Positions 48,903-60,319 of a stretch of 64,000 nt of DNA are shown here, piece by piece. Origin of the DNA: Viola odorata (Eukaryota > Streptophyta > Magnoliopsida > Malpighiales > Violaceae); contig OY829542.1 in the NCBI GenBank assembly GCA_963691705.1, forward strand, positions 63,326,427 to 63,390,426. The letters are read 5' to 3'. How positions within the stretch are numbered: position 1 is the first letter of the stretch; the number at the start of each line of letters is the position of its first letter. The position numbers and the translations under genes were made by a program. The notes beneath the pieces are model-generated. The model searched no databases. It worked only from the letters and a program-made list of their open reading frames with translations, and was not told the origin of the DNA.

Positions 48903-51736
48903 AGAGTTGGAATACAGAGGTATTCGGACACGTGGAGAAGCGTCTGGAGGCGCTCCAAGAGGAGGAACTGGAGCTTGACAGTATAGAAGATGTTAGATCC
49001 TTGTCTTTAACAGAGCAAGGTCGGAAGCTCGAGTTGGCTAATGAGATTTGGGATCAGCAGGGCAGGGTGGACAGGTTCTGGAAACAGAAGACTAGGTCTC
49101 AATGGGACTTGCTGGGGGATAGGAATACTGGTTATTTTCACAGGTTAGCTAAAATCAGCAATGTAAGGAAAGGAGTTTCTAACATTGAGTGTTCTAATGG
49201 TCGCTCTTCCGACCCCTCTGAGATAAAATTAGCTGCGTCTGAATACTTTTCTACTTTCTTTGGTTCGGTTAGATGGGAGAGACCCAGGATTCCAGACTTG
49301 GGGTTTACCTGCTTGAATGAGAGTGAAGCAATTTGGCTCGAAAATGAGGTCACGTCAGAGGAGATTTGGGACGCTGTTAGGAGTTGTAATGGGCAAAAAA
49401 CTCCTGGGCCAGATGGGTTTTCTCTCAGATTCATTCAAAATGCTTGGGACATCATTGGTCAGGAACTGTGTGTCCTGATCTCAGGTTTCTTTAGAACTGG
49501 GGTATTTCCGAAGGGAGCCAATTCCTCTTTCATCTCTCTACTCCCGAAAACCAAAGCCGCTAAGAGGTTTTCTGACTTCCGTCCTATTAGTCTGGTGAGT
49601 AGCTATTACAAAATCATTTCAAAAATTCTAGCTAAGAGGTTGGGCAGGGTGATAGATAAGGTGATAAGTGAAGAACAACATGGGTTTATGAAAGGTAAAC
49701 AGACATTAGATTGTGTGATGGCTGCTAATGAAGTTGTTAGTCATTTGAAAATGTCTAAGCAACAAGGCTTACTCTTTAAGCTGGATTTTGAAAAAGCATA
49801 CGACTCAGTTGAATGGAGTTACTTGGAGGAGGTGATGCGCCAAATGGGTTTCGGAGATCGTTGGAGAGGGTGGATAATGCAGTGTCTTAGTACTCCCAGA
49901 GTTTCCGTGTTAATTAATGGCTCTCCTTCATCTCAGTTTGAGGTTGGACGCGGTCTTCGTCAAGGGTGCTCCATGTCCCCTTTTCTGTTTAACATAGCGG
50001 CAGAAGGGCTTCATCGTCTTCTGGTCCGTGCTAAAAGTGTGGGTCTGTTAAGTGGAATTGGTAATGACCAAGCAGGGTGGAATCTTACACATCTGCAATT
50101 TGCAGATGATACTTTGATTTTTGTCAAGAATGATGAGAGGGAGATACAAGGAGTTAAAGGGACTCTGCGCTGGTTTGAAGCCTTTTCTGGGCTTCGCGTT
50201 AATTTTCACAAGAGTTCTCTTGTGGGCGTCAACATTAGTGATCAGGTTGGTAGTTGTCTCGCCAGGAGAGCGGGTTGTAAGTACGAACATCTTCCATTCA
50301 AGTATCTCGGTTCTTTTGTGGGGCTTAATCCAAGGAGAATTACTAGTTGGGACTTTCTTATCCAGAAGATGAAGTCTAAATTGGCTACTTGGAAGGGTCA
50401 CCTATTGTCTGTTGGGGGTCGAGTCACTTTGATCAAGGCGGCGGTTTCTAGTCTTCCAATTTACAACATGTCTATCTTTTGTATGCCCATAAGTGTTCGC
50501 CGTAAATGTGAAGGGATTATGAGGCGTTTCATGTGGAGTGGGGATGAGACTAAAAGTGGGTTATCTAAGGTAAAATGGAGTGACATGATTAGATCGAAGG
50601 AACTTGGGGGCTTAGGGATTGGTAATCTTGAAAATCGGAACGCAGCTTATCTTTTCAAATGGGTGTGGGATCTTTGTACTGGCAGTCGAAAATTATGGGC
50701 GGATATTGTTAGGAGACAATACAATTTCACTAATTTTGGATTCTTATGGAAGGACCCTGTGGTTCAGACGTCGTCTATTTGGCGTGACATTCTCGGATTG
50801 TTCAGTAAGGGTCGTCAATGGTTCGACTTTTGGGTTAGGCATGTGGATCTTGTTGTGGGGAATGGAAGTTCGGTGTCCTTCTGGTGGGATCCTTGGCACA
50901 ATAAGACTCCTTTAGCCCTGATTTATCCAAGGTTGTATAATGTCGCCATAAACTGTGGAGGTAATATTATTGATCACGGTCACTGGCTGGAGGACCAGTG
51001 GATTTGGAACAATCAATGGCGGCGTGAGCTTTTTGAGTGGGAAAGGGAAGAATGGGATTGCTTGGCTACTCAAATCTCGGTTCCTAACAGAAATTATTCT
51101 CCTGTTAAGAGTAAGTGGCAGTTAATTAGCGATGGAGTGTATTCGGTTGGGTCCTGGTGTTTGGGTATTGATAAACAGCGCTTTCAGGCTAATCCAGATT
51201 TAGAGTCATGCTGGTCCAAATTAGCACCTTACAGGGTTGAATTCTTCCTTTGGCTTGCTCTCAGAGATCGATTGGTTACCAGGGAGTTTTTGTGGAAACG
51301 TAACATGCTTTTAGAGGAAGATAATGTTTGCCCTATGTGTACTGCTCAGGGGGAATCCGTTCAGCATATTCTGCTACACTGTCATACTTCCATGGCTTGC
51401 TGGAATGCTGTTATGCTTTGGGTCGGGGTGTCCTGGTGTCCCCCTAGGACGATCGGAGACTTATGGGGTTCGTGGGAGAGCTTAGTGCCTTGGGGAGGGA
51501 ATCAAGTCAAGAAGAAGTGGAGGATATTATTCTATGCTATAGTTTGGAGCTTGTGGTTGCAGAGAAACAAGATTGTTTTTCGGCAAGGTACTACTTGCGC
51601 GAGACGTGTTTTCAATTGCTTTTTCTCTTTCTGGTATAGGTGGTTAAAGAGTAATGATGTGGCATTCCCATATAGTTTGGGAATGATGTTATTGTCGCCC
51701 ACCTGGTTATCTACTTGGGGTAGAATAGTCCACTAG
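48899..51736 (+). pseudogene. RT unit E continuing to the natural end of LINE ORF2
   Basis: The 945-codon frame begins at the last junction. It contains the full RT segment, then the natural continuation LNPRRITSWDFLIQKMKSKL, thumb-like sequences (GRVTLIKAAVSSLPIY, GGLGIGNLENRNAAYLFKW) and the zinc-binding domain of plant LINE RTs. The last includes WSKLAPYRVEFFLWLALRDR, the Cys pair in NVCPMC and QHILLHC. It ends WLSTWGRIVH without an RNase H domain. Only this copy is joined to the 3' end of the element. It is cut off from the endonuclease, so full ORF2 is not made. Confidence 0.88.
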
Positions 51737-51898
51737 TCTATAGTTTGGAACTTGTCAGGTTCGTGCTCTTTTGTCTTTCGCCTAGTCGCTCCTTCTTTTA
51801 GGAGTGACTTTTGTACATTCTATCCTTCTTCTTGCCTCCGTCTATGACGGAGTGAATATAATCTTCAGCTTATAAAAAAAAAAATTTATATGCAAGAA

Positions 51899-53878
51899 AG
51901 CAGAGACGGTCGCTAATTAGGTTAATGGTTTCCAATGATGTATTTTAGTTATTTTGTGGGCTTAGGGTTAGGGCTTGTTAGTAATATTAATAGTCTTACT
52001 GCTAATCAATCATCACTGGAAAAAAGGAGAACCGTTTGATTATGAAAGGAAAAGTTCATAAAAAATCATGATAATAGGCAGACCAATGCTCAGAGGGAAA
52101 GGAAGGGAAAGGGATAGAACTTTATTAAAGTTTCTCCGTACGGGAATAAAAATGAGTGATGGAAAAAGAGGGAAAAGAGAGTAAAGAAGGGGAAATGAAG
52201 GTAAATTTTAGAGCTTAACTTCCCTCCTAATTTAAAAAATAGTTATTCCTATAAGTGGGAGGAAATGGAGGGAAATTAAAATTTTAACTCTTGTATTCTT
52301 ATTTTAACCTTTTAGATTCATCTTTTTAATGGTAATCAATTAGATATAAAAGTAAATTCACTCATCATTTCTTCTCTCATTTTCTCTCTCCCTAAAATGG
52401 CACCCATACAAAGGAAATAAAAAATTATTTCCCTTCCTCTCCTCTCCTTTCCTTTTCCTCGTTAATTTTTCCCTCTTTTCTCTCGTGCACTTTAGTTCCC
52501 ATACTAAGCACAAAGAAAATTGTTAATATTAGTAAAATGATTTAACAAAAACTAGAAAACTAGAGAGAAATTATGATAATATAAAAATCATAGAGTTTTT
52601 TTGAAATTTTCATTTAATTTTTGCAAAAGTTTTTAAAAAATATCTAGCGCCACTAAATGACGTGGTATGCTACATTATAAAAACGAATATAATGAATTTT
52701 TGATAAGTTTGAACTTTGTAACTAAGTAATCCAATTAATTTAGACCCTCCACTTATTTTCGTCTTCATTGAAATTCTATAATCATGAATCGTGTTAATTT
52801 AAACTTCGGTCAGATATCAAGTTGCCTACTCTCACAGGTCAGCATGTCATGTCAGATTGTGATGACACATAATGACACGTGTCATATAACAAGTCAGCAC
52901 GGCCCACCTGTAAAAAAACCTGACCTGACCCGACCCGACCAAATCAAGTCATCTCACATGACACGCTACCTTTGACCAACAAACAATGTCTCTCTTTCAT
53001 CCTTTTCCTTTTCTCTATACTCTCTTGTTTTTCACCATCTGTCGGAATCTAACTTTTTTCAACTTAAAAATAAATTTTTATATTCGATAATCTTGACATT
53101 ACTTTTTATATGTATTTATAATTTTAAAATACATATTTATCAATTCTTATTAAACATTATTTTAGATTTTACAATTATTACCGAACAAAAAAATATAATT
53201 TTTTCTAGGAATCACTCTCCAATAAATCACTTTTTGAGTAAAGTTACATTTCCAAAAAAGTTACATTCTAAAAACCAAACGCTACATAAATTCCTTGTAA
53301 AAGTAAAAATTCCATAAACAACTTAACTTTAATTGTTTTTCCTTAATAAGCCTACAAATATGGTAAAAGAAACTAAAAATTATCCTATTTTTAAGTACCT
53401 TTAAGGTATGGGCATAAATATTTAAATACCCTATTTATTAGGGTAGAGTATCAACATCAACCTTTAAATTTTTTTAGGGGACCTTCAAAACTTGTTTTAC
53501 GTTTATTTTTGTATATTTAATTAATAATTTTATGTATATTAAAAAAATTAATAGAAAATCCTACTCTATACAAAGATTAAAATTTAAAACCCTCAATCAA
53601 GTAAACCATCAATTCTCATTTAACAATTTAACTCACTTACGAATTAAATATAAATATTTTACAAAATTTTAGACCTAAAATATAAATGATTTAAACTAGT
53701 TAATTTAAATTATAAAATGAAATGAATGTCAAAAGTCTAGGCTCTTCCAGGAAAATTTGCTTTTGGCAAAATCCGCTCATTGTGGCGGTGATAAAATTAT
53801 TTAGTGCATTTAGAATTTCAATTAAGCGTGCAACTGATGAATAAGGTGGTTACACGTGGACGAGAATTTTTGGAGTTT
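51899..53878. other. intergenic, former NAC upstream region
   Basis: Sequence immediately right of the LINE is the displaced upstream region of the NAC gene. Purine-rich GGGAAA/GGAAA stretches near 52090-52270 and CCCTTCC/TTTCC stretches near 52425-52470 may be arms of a degenerate element, but the termini are unclear. The rest is AT-rich, without genes. Confidence 0.45.
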
Positions 53879-54117
53879 GTCTCACTACTACGAGAAGTTA
53901 TATACTATTTTCGGTTTTCTATTTCAACGTGTACACAAAAATCGTCCAATCAATAAAATTGTTATATGTAGATAGTGAGTGGTTGCAAAAGATAAAAATG
54001 ATAAAATTTGAAATTTGAAATTCTATCGTGTCATGATATTATTGTTGAGGCGATCCTTCTGTACACGCTGAGATGGAAAGTCGAGAGTAGTGTATAACTT
54101 CTCCACCACTACCTAAG
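53879..54117. mobile_element. MITE-like inverted-repeat element, about 240 bp
   Basis: The left arm, starting about 53879, contains GAGAAGTTATATACTA and CAACGTGTACACAAAAATCG. The right arm contains the inverted counterparts (TAGTGTATAACTTCTC and CGATCCTTCTGTACACG), so the two pair over about 60 bp with mismatches. Target duplication was not resolved. There is no coding capacity. Confidence 0.6.
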
Positions 54118-54119
54118 TT

Positions 54120-55018
54120 TATAATATTTTTAAAATTCAAAATTGAAACCCGCTTAATTTGTAACCGGCAATCCTAACGTGTAGTTTTTTTATTAGCTAA
54201 TGTAAGTAGATAAACAAAATAACATGACACACCGGACGTATTGTATAATTACTCGTGGCAGTGGGAGCACCAACGACACTCACCGTGAAAGCGTCGACGT
54301 AGCGGTGGTGGAAGTGGAATTTGATTATTTATTTTTTTTGCTAGTTTTGTTCTGTTTATTGAAATATGTGTTTTATTAAAATTAAAATTAAAATTCATTT
54401 TCTAATCATATATATTATTATTTTAGTGTAAAAAGGGTTAACTGTATTGACAAAAAAAAATTAAATCAAAATTTTAAAAGGATAGAGATTTTTTTTTACC
54501 ATTAACCAATAATTCAAGAGGGTAAAATATATATTAAGATAATTTTTTCATTGCAAACTGGCCCTTCTTTTAGGGATCCTTTCCAAAATCCTAACAAATT
54601 TACTTTAACTTTTTTATTTATTTATAAAAATAGAAAAAAATTCAAATGAAAATAAAGTAAGATTTGTAACGGTAAAATTTTAATAATTTTTTAAAATACT
54701 TTTTGGTTTAATGGAATTAAAACCAGATTCAAAATGCAAATAATTAAATTAAGAACTCTCAATATATATTTTTGGAAATAATGATCATATGGTCCTTAAA
54801 AAGGAAATAAATTATTTTGAAAATTACATTATTCTTTTGATTTTTTATTTGTTTCCTTTTTTTGGATTTTTTTTGAATTATGAAGAATTAAAAAATATGG
54901 TCAAAGAAAGTTTGAGAAGATTTTGGACTGGAAATCTAACAAGGGACCTTTTAGTAGCGAAAAAAATAGTTTAAGAATCCAAATTTAATAATTTTTTATT
55001 GAGTGACTTATTTTCCGA
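54120..55018. other. AT-rich intergenic
   Basis: No gene or recognised element. The short frame 54789-54974 is low-complexity. Confidence 0.4.
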
Positions 55019-55019
55019 A

Positions 55020-55076
55020 CGGAGATAGTTCATGGGTGGAGGTACTAACGGAGATAGTTCATGGTGGAGGTACTAA
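55020..55076. repeat. 28-29 bp direct duplication
   Basis: CGGAGATAGTTCATGG..TGGAGGTACTAA occurs twice in direct succession (55020-55048 and 55049-55076), with one G missing in the second copy. Confidence 0.9.
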
Positions 55077-55108
55077 TAAGTAATAACCCAATAATTTTAA
55101 AAATGGTC

Positions 55109-56279
55109 ATTAGCAGTACCACCCTCTAAACTATCATTGATTGGCAAACAGACCCCTCAATAAAAAAAATTAGGATCCCAGTCTCTCAACTAATTTTTCT
55201 CCACGTTCCAATCCCTCCATTTGGACTTCCGTCCAATAAAGTAATGGAACCCTTTGACCGATTTTTTTCATTAGCATCAGCACAACACCACCCATTAAAC
55301 TATTAGGATCGCGGTCCCTAAAAAAAATAAACTAAGATTGTAGTCCCTTAACTATTACCACCTAGCAAATAAGGTACTCAATATTTTTTTGTTGGATTCA
55401 ACTCCCCTAACAATTCTTTCACTGTAAAGAGAGATTTTTGTTAGTTTTTCTATCCAAAAGCATAACATATTTTTTTTAATTAAAAAAAAAACTTAGACTC
55501 TAAAATAAAATTAAAAAATTATTTTTTAACTTAATAATTGTTAAGTACATATGAACATTAATATTTTTCTAAAAATTAATTTATTAATTTTCTAAAATAA
55601 AGATCGAAAAGAACAAAAATAAATCTATAAAAATAAAAATAATATATATACAATTTTCTAAATAATTATAAAAGATGAATTAAATTTAGAAAAAGTAGCA
55701 ATTTTTGTTGAAAATTGGAAAAAATGAAAAAAATAAAAGCATTACTGTTAATTTTATATTTTTGGAATATTTTATATTTTTTATAACCTTTTAAAATATT
55801 TATCACTTTTAAATTTTAATTCTGGATTTTTTTGTTTTAAAAATTATTTTCCTATTTTTCTCATTTTTTAAAAATAAAAGAGATTTAAAAAATATAGTCA
55901 AAACAAATTTGTTAGGGTTTTGGATGGAAAACTTAATGGAGGGGTCTCTTTGCTAGGAAAAATTAGTTAGGAGAGTTGAATCTAATAAAAAAATATTTAG
56001 GAACCTATTTTCTAGGCGGTAATAGTTGAGGGACCGCAATCCTTTTTTTTGTTGTTGAGAGATCGCGATCCAATTTTATTTTGAGGGGTTTGTTTATCAG
56101 TCAATAATAGTTCAGGGGTGGTGTTGCTAATGAAAAAAAAATGGTCAAAGGGTTCGACGGAAGTCCAAACGGTTGGACATGAACACGGAGAAAAATTAAT
56201 TGAGGGACCGTAATCCTAATTTTTTTTACTGAGGGGTTTGTGTGTCCGTCAATGATAATTCAGGGGTAGTACTGCTAAT
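55109..56279. mobile_element. long-inverted-repeat element (foldback or Mutator-like), about 1.17 kb
   Basis: The ends read ATTAGCAGTACCACCC on the left and the complement of ATTAGCAGTACTACCCC on the right. The pairing continues for more than 300 bp on each side (left about 55109-55440, right about 55920-56279), with words such as CAAACAGACCCCTCA, TTAGGATCCCAGTCTCTCAA, TTTGGACTTCCGTC and GATTCAACTCCCCTAAC matched in inverted order. Within each arm the CACCACCC..AACTAT..GGTCCCT block occurs twice, so the arms are themselves duplicated. The centre is AT-rich, without transposase. Target duplication is not clear. It lies just upstream of the ARID gene. Confidence 0.75.
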
Positions 56280-56524
56280 AATCCTTTTAAAATAAACATT
56301 TTTGAAATTGTCAAAACTTCTATATCCATCGTAAACATATGATATGAGAAAAAGAATTATAAGGTTATAATCTGTTTTTGCCAAGTTGAGAATATTTTCC
56401 TTCTTTGCTTATGTGATATTGTATTCCATCATTTAGGTTATAATCTGTTTTCACCCTTCATTTTCCATAAGGCATAAACCCTAAATGTTTTTCTATGCAT
56501 TGGTATAAATGCTGCAATTGATCT

Positions 56525-56548
56525 AAGCCAAAGCCAAAGCCAAAGCCA
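56525..56548. repeat. AAGCCA hexamer repeat, four copies
   Basis: Four perfect AAGCCA units lie about 140 bp upstream of the first exon ATG of the ARID locus, in its promoter or leader. Confidence 0.85.
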
Positions 56549-56687
56549 GCGCAAAACACTTCTCCAATTTTGTGCGGTGGCAGTGGCACCCACTAATCAT
56601 TTTCTCTAACAAAAACCTCCCCTACTCTCTCTCCTCCCTTCTACCTGCCAACACAATTCTGCTGCTCCGCAAGAGGAAGATAAAACC

Positions 56688-56702
56688 ATGGAGCCAAATG
56701 AG
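56688..56702 (+). promoter_or_regulatory. probable upstream open reading frame in the ARID gene leader
   Basis: ATGGAGCCAAATGAG is followed directly by a donor (gtaatt). If spliced to the acceptor at 56839-56841 (acag), the reading continues Gly-Asn-Ile and a stop, an eight-codon upstream frame. No acceptor I tried joins this ATG in frame to the main protein, so it is likely an untranslated first exon with a uORF that could lower translation. Confidence 0.4.
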
Positions 56703-56927
56703 GTAATTTTTTTACAATAAGAGAAGGCTTTAAAACTGCCATTTTTACTTTTATTTTTTGTTTAATCCTACCTGGTAGTCTGTATTTAATTCTTGTTTAA
56801 CTTTAGAAATGGTGGGTGTATTCGCTTGTTGCTAAATACAGGGCAACATATGAGAACTTTAATGTCAGTCTCTACGGCTTGTGTTTTTGCACATTGAGTT
56901 AAGGAAAGGAGAAACATTTGGCTTTCC

Positions 56928-59900
56928 ATGGCAGGATGGACACTTTTGAAAAATGGGCCTGCTTTGGATTGTGCTGATACTGTCAATGGACGTGAAGATG
57001 GTGAGTATTGTTTAGACACTAGTTATGATGAGAAAGATGCTGGTGGTGATGGTATTGATGTGGCTGATGGTAATTGTGAGGATAAACTCGTAAGCTTGTT
57101 CGAGCAGGCTGTATCATTTTTCCTCAACGAAGCTATTAATAGGGGCTGTATCAGACCTCTTCCAGTATTGCATGGTGATGGGCAACAGTTGGATTTGCTG
57201 AAACTTTTTCAGGTTGTGAGGAAGAGAGGTGGGTTTGATTTGGTGAATGGATCCTGGAAGCTTGTGGCGAAAGAATTAGAGTTGGATCCTCGAGCTTCTT
57301 CTGTAAAATTAGTTTACTTTAAGTACTTGTTTGAGTTGGAAAGATGGTTGCAGCAGAGTGGTAGCAACAGATTAGGAAATGGAGAGTATCCATCTGATAA
57401 GCCTTTTGGCTTGTTGTCATTTGAGTTGGAGAAACATTTTAGACTTTTATCCTTTGGGTATGCTCAAAATGGGAGGGGTGATAGACTTGTTTCATTTAAA
57501 AACAGAAAAAATGGGAAGCACATTGAGAGTATTGAGAGGAGTAAAGTGCATTCGTTAGACACCAAAGTGCACAGAGTGTTGAATAAGAGACATGTTGATG
57601 ATGACGATAATCTTGTCGATGACAACTCAAAATATAGTAACAACGACAATGATGATCTTGTGATCTTTGATCATGGTTCAGCTAAGAAGGAATTTAGTTC
57701 ACGTAAGCGAAAGCGTCAATCTCCGGCAAAATTGCTGAACTGGCTAATCCAGGTAGCAAAATGCCCTGATGATCCTGTAGTTGGGAAAATACCACCGCAG
57801 TCTAAGTGGAAAGATTATAGAGGCGATGACTTGTGGATACAGGCTCTCAGGGCGCGGGATGCTCTCTTTCAAAGAAGACGCAATGCTCCTTGCACTGTGC
57901 AGTCTTTTTTGCAGGTATGTTTTGTTCATATTTGGTCAGAACAAAGCAAAAATTTATAGTTTGGTTTTTGTTTTGTCTCCAATTTTGTGTAGTTGTAGTT
58001 TAAGTCCATTCTTACATATAAGTGAATAGTTTTTTACTCTACCCAAGTTTTTCCATCTTGGATTAGAAGACGACCAGTTAACATGTGCAATAGTTGTATA
58101 ATTCTTAACTTGTGCTGGTCATTTCCATGCAACCTTGATCTATAGACAAGGCTCAATATCAGGGCTTTCTTCATAAGTTGTTGACCACTTTTTTAAGCTA
58201 TCTGTTTTGCATCTCTGGTAGATTATGTCCGTTCTTCATGACAATAGATGGTGTTTAGATCAATTCTGCAAAAGATGCTGTTGTATTCATTTTCACCGTC
58301 TCGATGACCTTTAACCCATATCAGATAAAGATGATTTAAATTGCATCATTGCTTATCACTATCTGCTAGGTGTCATGCAACACTACTCTTGCATTTTGTA
58401 AATGTGCCTTGTTAAACATTTCCTTTTCATACAATATGAATTTTCTTTGGTGTATTTCTTTCCATAAAACCACTTGTGAGCCTCCTAAGAAAGCTGATGC
58501 CTGGAAGAAAAAGACAAAATAAGAAATGTCAGACAGAAGAAAAGAGAACTTGAGGTTAGGGGTTATGGAATTGGAGATTATTGTAGTTGCGGGTTGCAAT
58601 AATGACTAAACTTTTGTTTAGAAAATTATTTGTTCCTTCACTGATAATGGAAGCCTACCAAATTGTTAAAAGGTTTTAAAAAAAGAAATAGATTAAGGAC
58701 TAAAGCCTGAATTCAAAATAGAAACCTAGACCTGGGAGTGGAGTTTCTAGAAAATCTTCTATTAAGAAATATTCCTGAATTATATAGACAAACTAAAACA
58801 CAAAATTTTGATTTCTTCATGTTCTGGCCCAAATATGGTTAACATTAAAGAGAAATAATATACTGTTGTCGCATTTTTTTTGAATTTACAAGCGAAAAGA
58901 AACTACTGGCACTGTTATGTGTTGTTTTTTATGTTATGCTCTCTTTGTTGATGTGATGTTCTCTGCCATGGGAACGCTAGTAAGTGGAGCTGTGAATAGT
59001 GTATTTGTGTGGTAATGTTCACTTTGACAGGGAGATTACTGTTATCTTAGAATAATAAATTCCAAGAGATGGCCGAGTTTAGCCGAAACCCATGTCGGGG
59101 CTACCTTTTTTATGAGATCCAATGCTCAAATCATGATAGTGAAATTATTGAAGTTTTGTGTTATGGATTTAACCCTGTACATCGAATTGTTTCTTTATGT
59201 TGTGTGTTTAGAGTATGACATCATCATTGGAACTAGTCCTATATAGTTTGGAAAAGTGGTACTTTATATAATCTAAAACGTACTTATTTATCGGGTTGGT
59301 TGAATGCCTCTGGCCTACAGAGGCTAGGGTGGTGCAAAGAATTCCAAAATGTTCAAATTTTCTTTACCAGGATAGAAGTTTGCATGGCTGCTGTTGTCCA
59401 ACTTGTTCTCATACAAAACCAAATTAAACTTTCAGAATAATCAAAGGATGCATCCATCGATGTATGAGGATACAGATATCCTCAATGACCACTCTGTGGA
59501 GAGAGCAAGATGTAGCGGGTGGCTCCCTGCTTTGGTGAAACCTTCCTCCTGCTCTTGTTGCAGTTCATCTTCAGATTGTCCTATTAAGGTGATGATCGCT
59601 ACTAAGTCAGAGTTGGGGAAAAACTGTAAGAAGCGTGAGCTTTTATCAGCTACAGACACGTCACTTGGCACATCTGGGGAGGGAGAATTCCTCAGGTATG
59701 TTGCTGTGGGTTCCCGCTTTCAAGCTGTAGTCCCTAAATGGACTGGTGTGGTTTCTGCGAGTGATTCTAGATGGCTTGGAACCCAGGTGTGGCCTTTGGA
59801 ATCTGGGGACCATAATGCATCAGTTGCATTGGATCCTATTGGAAAGGGCAGACCTGATTTATGTGACTGTCAGCTTCCAGGCTCTGTTGCATGTATCAGA

Positions 59901-60317
59901 TTTCACATTGCTGAGAAAAGAATGAAATTGAAACTTGAAATTGGCTCGGTGTTCTATCATTGGAGATTTGATCACATGGGTGATGAGATTTCACTTAGAT
60001 GGACTGAGGACGAAGAGAGAAGATTTAAGGATACGGTGAGGTTAAACCCTCCATCTCTAGGTAAGACCTTCTGGGACGATATGCACGAGTGTTTTCCCAA
60101 AAAGATGAGAAAAGACTTGGTCAGCTATTACTTCAATGTATTTCTTGTTAAGCGCAGAAGTTATCAGAATCGTGTAACTCCAAAAAATATCGATAGTGAT
60201 GATGACGAGTCAGACTTTGGGTCTCTAAGTGACGGTTTTGGTCATAAGGCTATCAGGGTACCTGGTGCTAATATCATGATATGTTCTGAGAATATGCAGT
60301 GCAATGACTTCAAATAG
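56928..60317 (+). CDS. ARID/BRIGHT, ELM2 and SANT-like domain protein
   Basis: Two coding exons, 56928-57914 and 59436-60317, join in phase for 622 aa. Residues about 52-142 form an ARID (LFEQAVSFFLNEAI, RPLPVLHGDGQQLDLLKLF, VVRKRGGFDLVNGSWKLVA, SSVKLVYFKYLFELERW), which binds AT-rich DNA. An acidic linker and a nuclear signal (SRKRKRQSP, about 258-266) follow. Exon 3 has an ELM2-like part (EFLRYVAVGSRFQAVVPKW, about 413-431) and a SANT/Myb-like domain (LRWTEDEERRFKDTV to FPKKMRKDLVSYYFNVFL, about 516-567). This order matches the plant ARID2/3/4 group, chromatin-associated regulators probably recruiting histone-deacetylase complexes by analogy with other ELM2-SANT proteins. The 1.5-kb intron is gene-free. 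The start at MAGW fits the family N-terminus. Confidence 0.9.
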
Positions 60318-60319
60318 AG

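Larger units (their letters stand above)
43680..50334 (+). repeat. tandem array of five RT segments, 1442-bp period
   Basis: Units: A 43680-44566 (887 bp, lacks 555 bp present in the others), B 44567-46008, C 46009-47450, D 47451-48892 and E 48893-50334. Each junction reads TTAATCCAAGCAGAAAGTG, made by joining CCAAG (normal continuation GAGAATT at 50335) to CAGAAAG (43680). Only AAG is shared at the breakpoint, so this was a microhomology duplication followed by amplification. By eye the units differ at very few bases: A has actagatct where the others have actaggtct, and C has gtaaagaaa where the others have gtaaggaaa. The 1442-bp period is not a multiple of three, so every junction shifts the frame into a stop. 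Confidence 0.93.
40765..51882 (+). mobile_element. full-length L1-type LINE with internally amplified reverse-transcriptase segment (11,118 bp)
   Basis: The element is flanked by a perfect 16-bp duplication AATTTATATGCAAGAA (40749-40764 and 51883-51898) and ends in an A-run. The order is: 5' untranslated region (40765-41270), first frame with RNA-recognition motif, second frame with endonuclease, then five tandem copies of a reverse-transcriptase segment, RT C-terminus with zinc-binding domain, and a 3' untranslated region of about 145 bp. Removing the 5213 bp of amplification leaves 5905 bp, normal for a plant L1. Orientation is head-to-head with the broken NAC gene. Frameshifts in the first frame and stops at every tandem junction make the element non-autonomous. 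Confidence 0.95.

Noticed and set aside
43680..50334. Tandem array considered as a satellite or CRISPR-like array
   Set aside because: The unit is a 1442-bp piece of LINE coding sequence with no spacers. It lies inside one retrotransposon with target duplications.
44280..50401. Repeated minus-strand 80- and 98-codon frames in the LINE
   Set aside because: Antisense shadows of the RT frame, repeated only because the DNA is repeated.
58020..59430. Possible extra exons in the ARID intron
   Set aside because: Exons 56928-57914 and 59436-60317 join in phase and give the expected domain order; no conserved block was seen in between.
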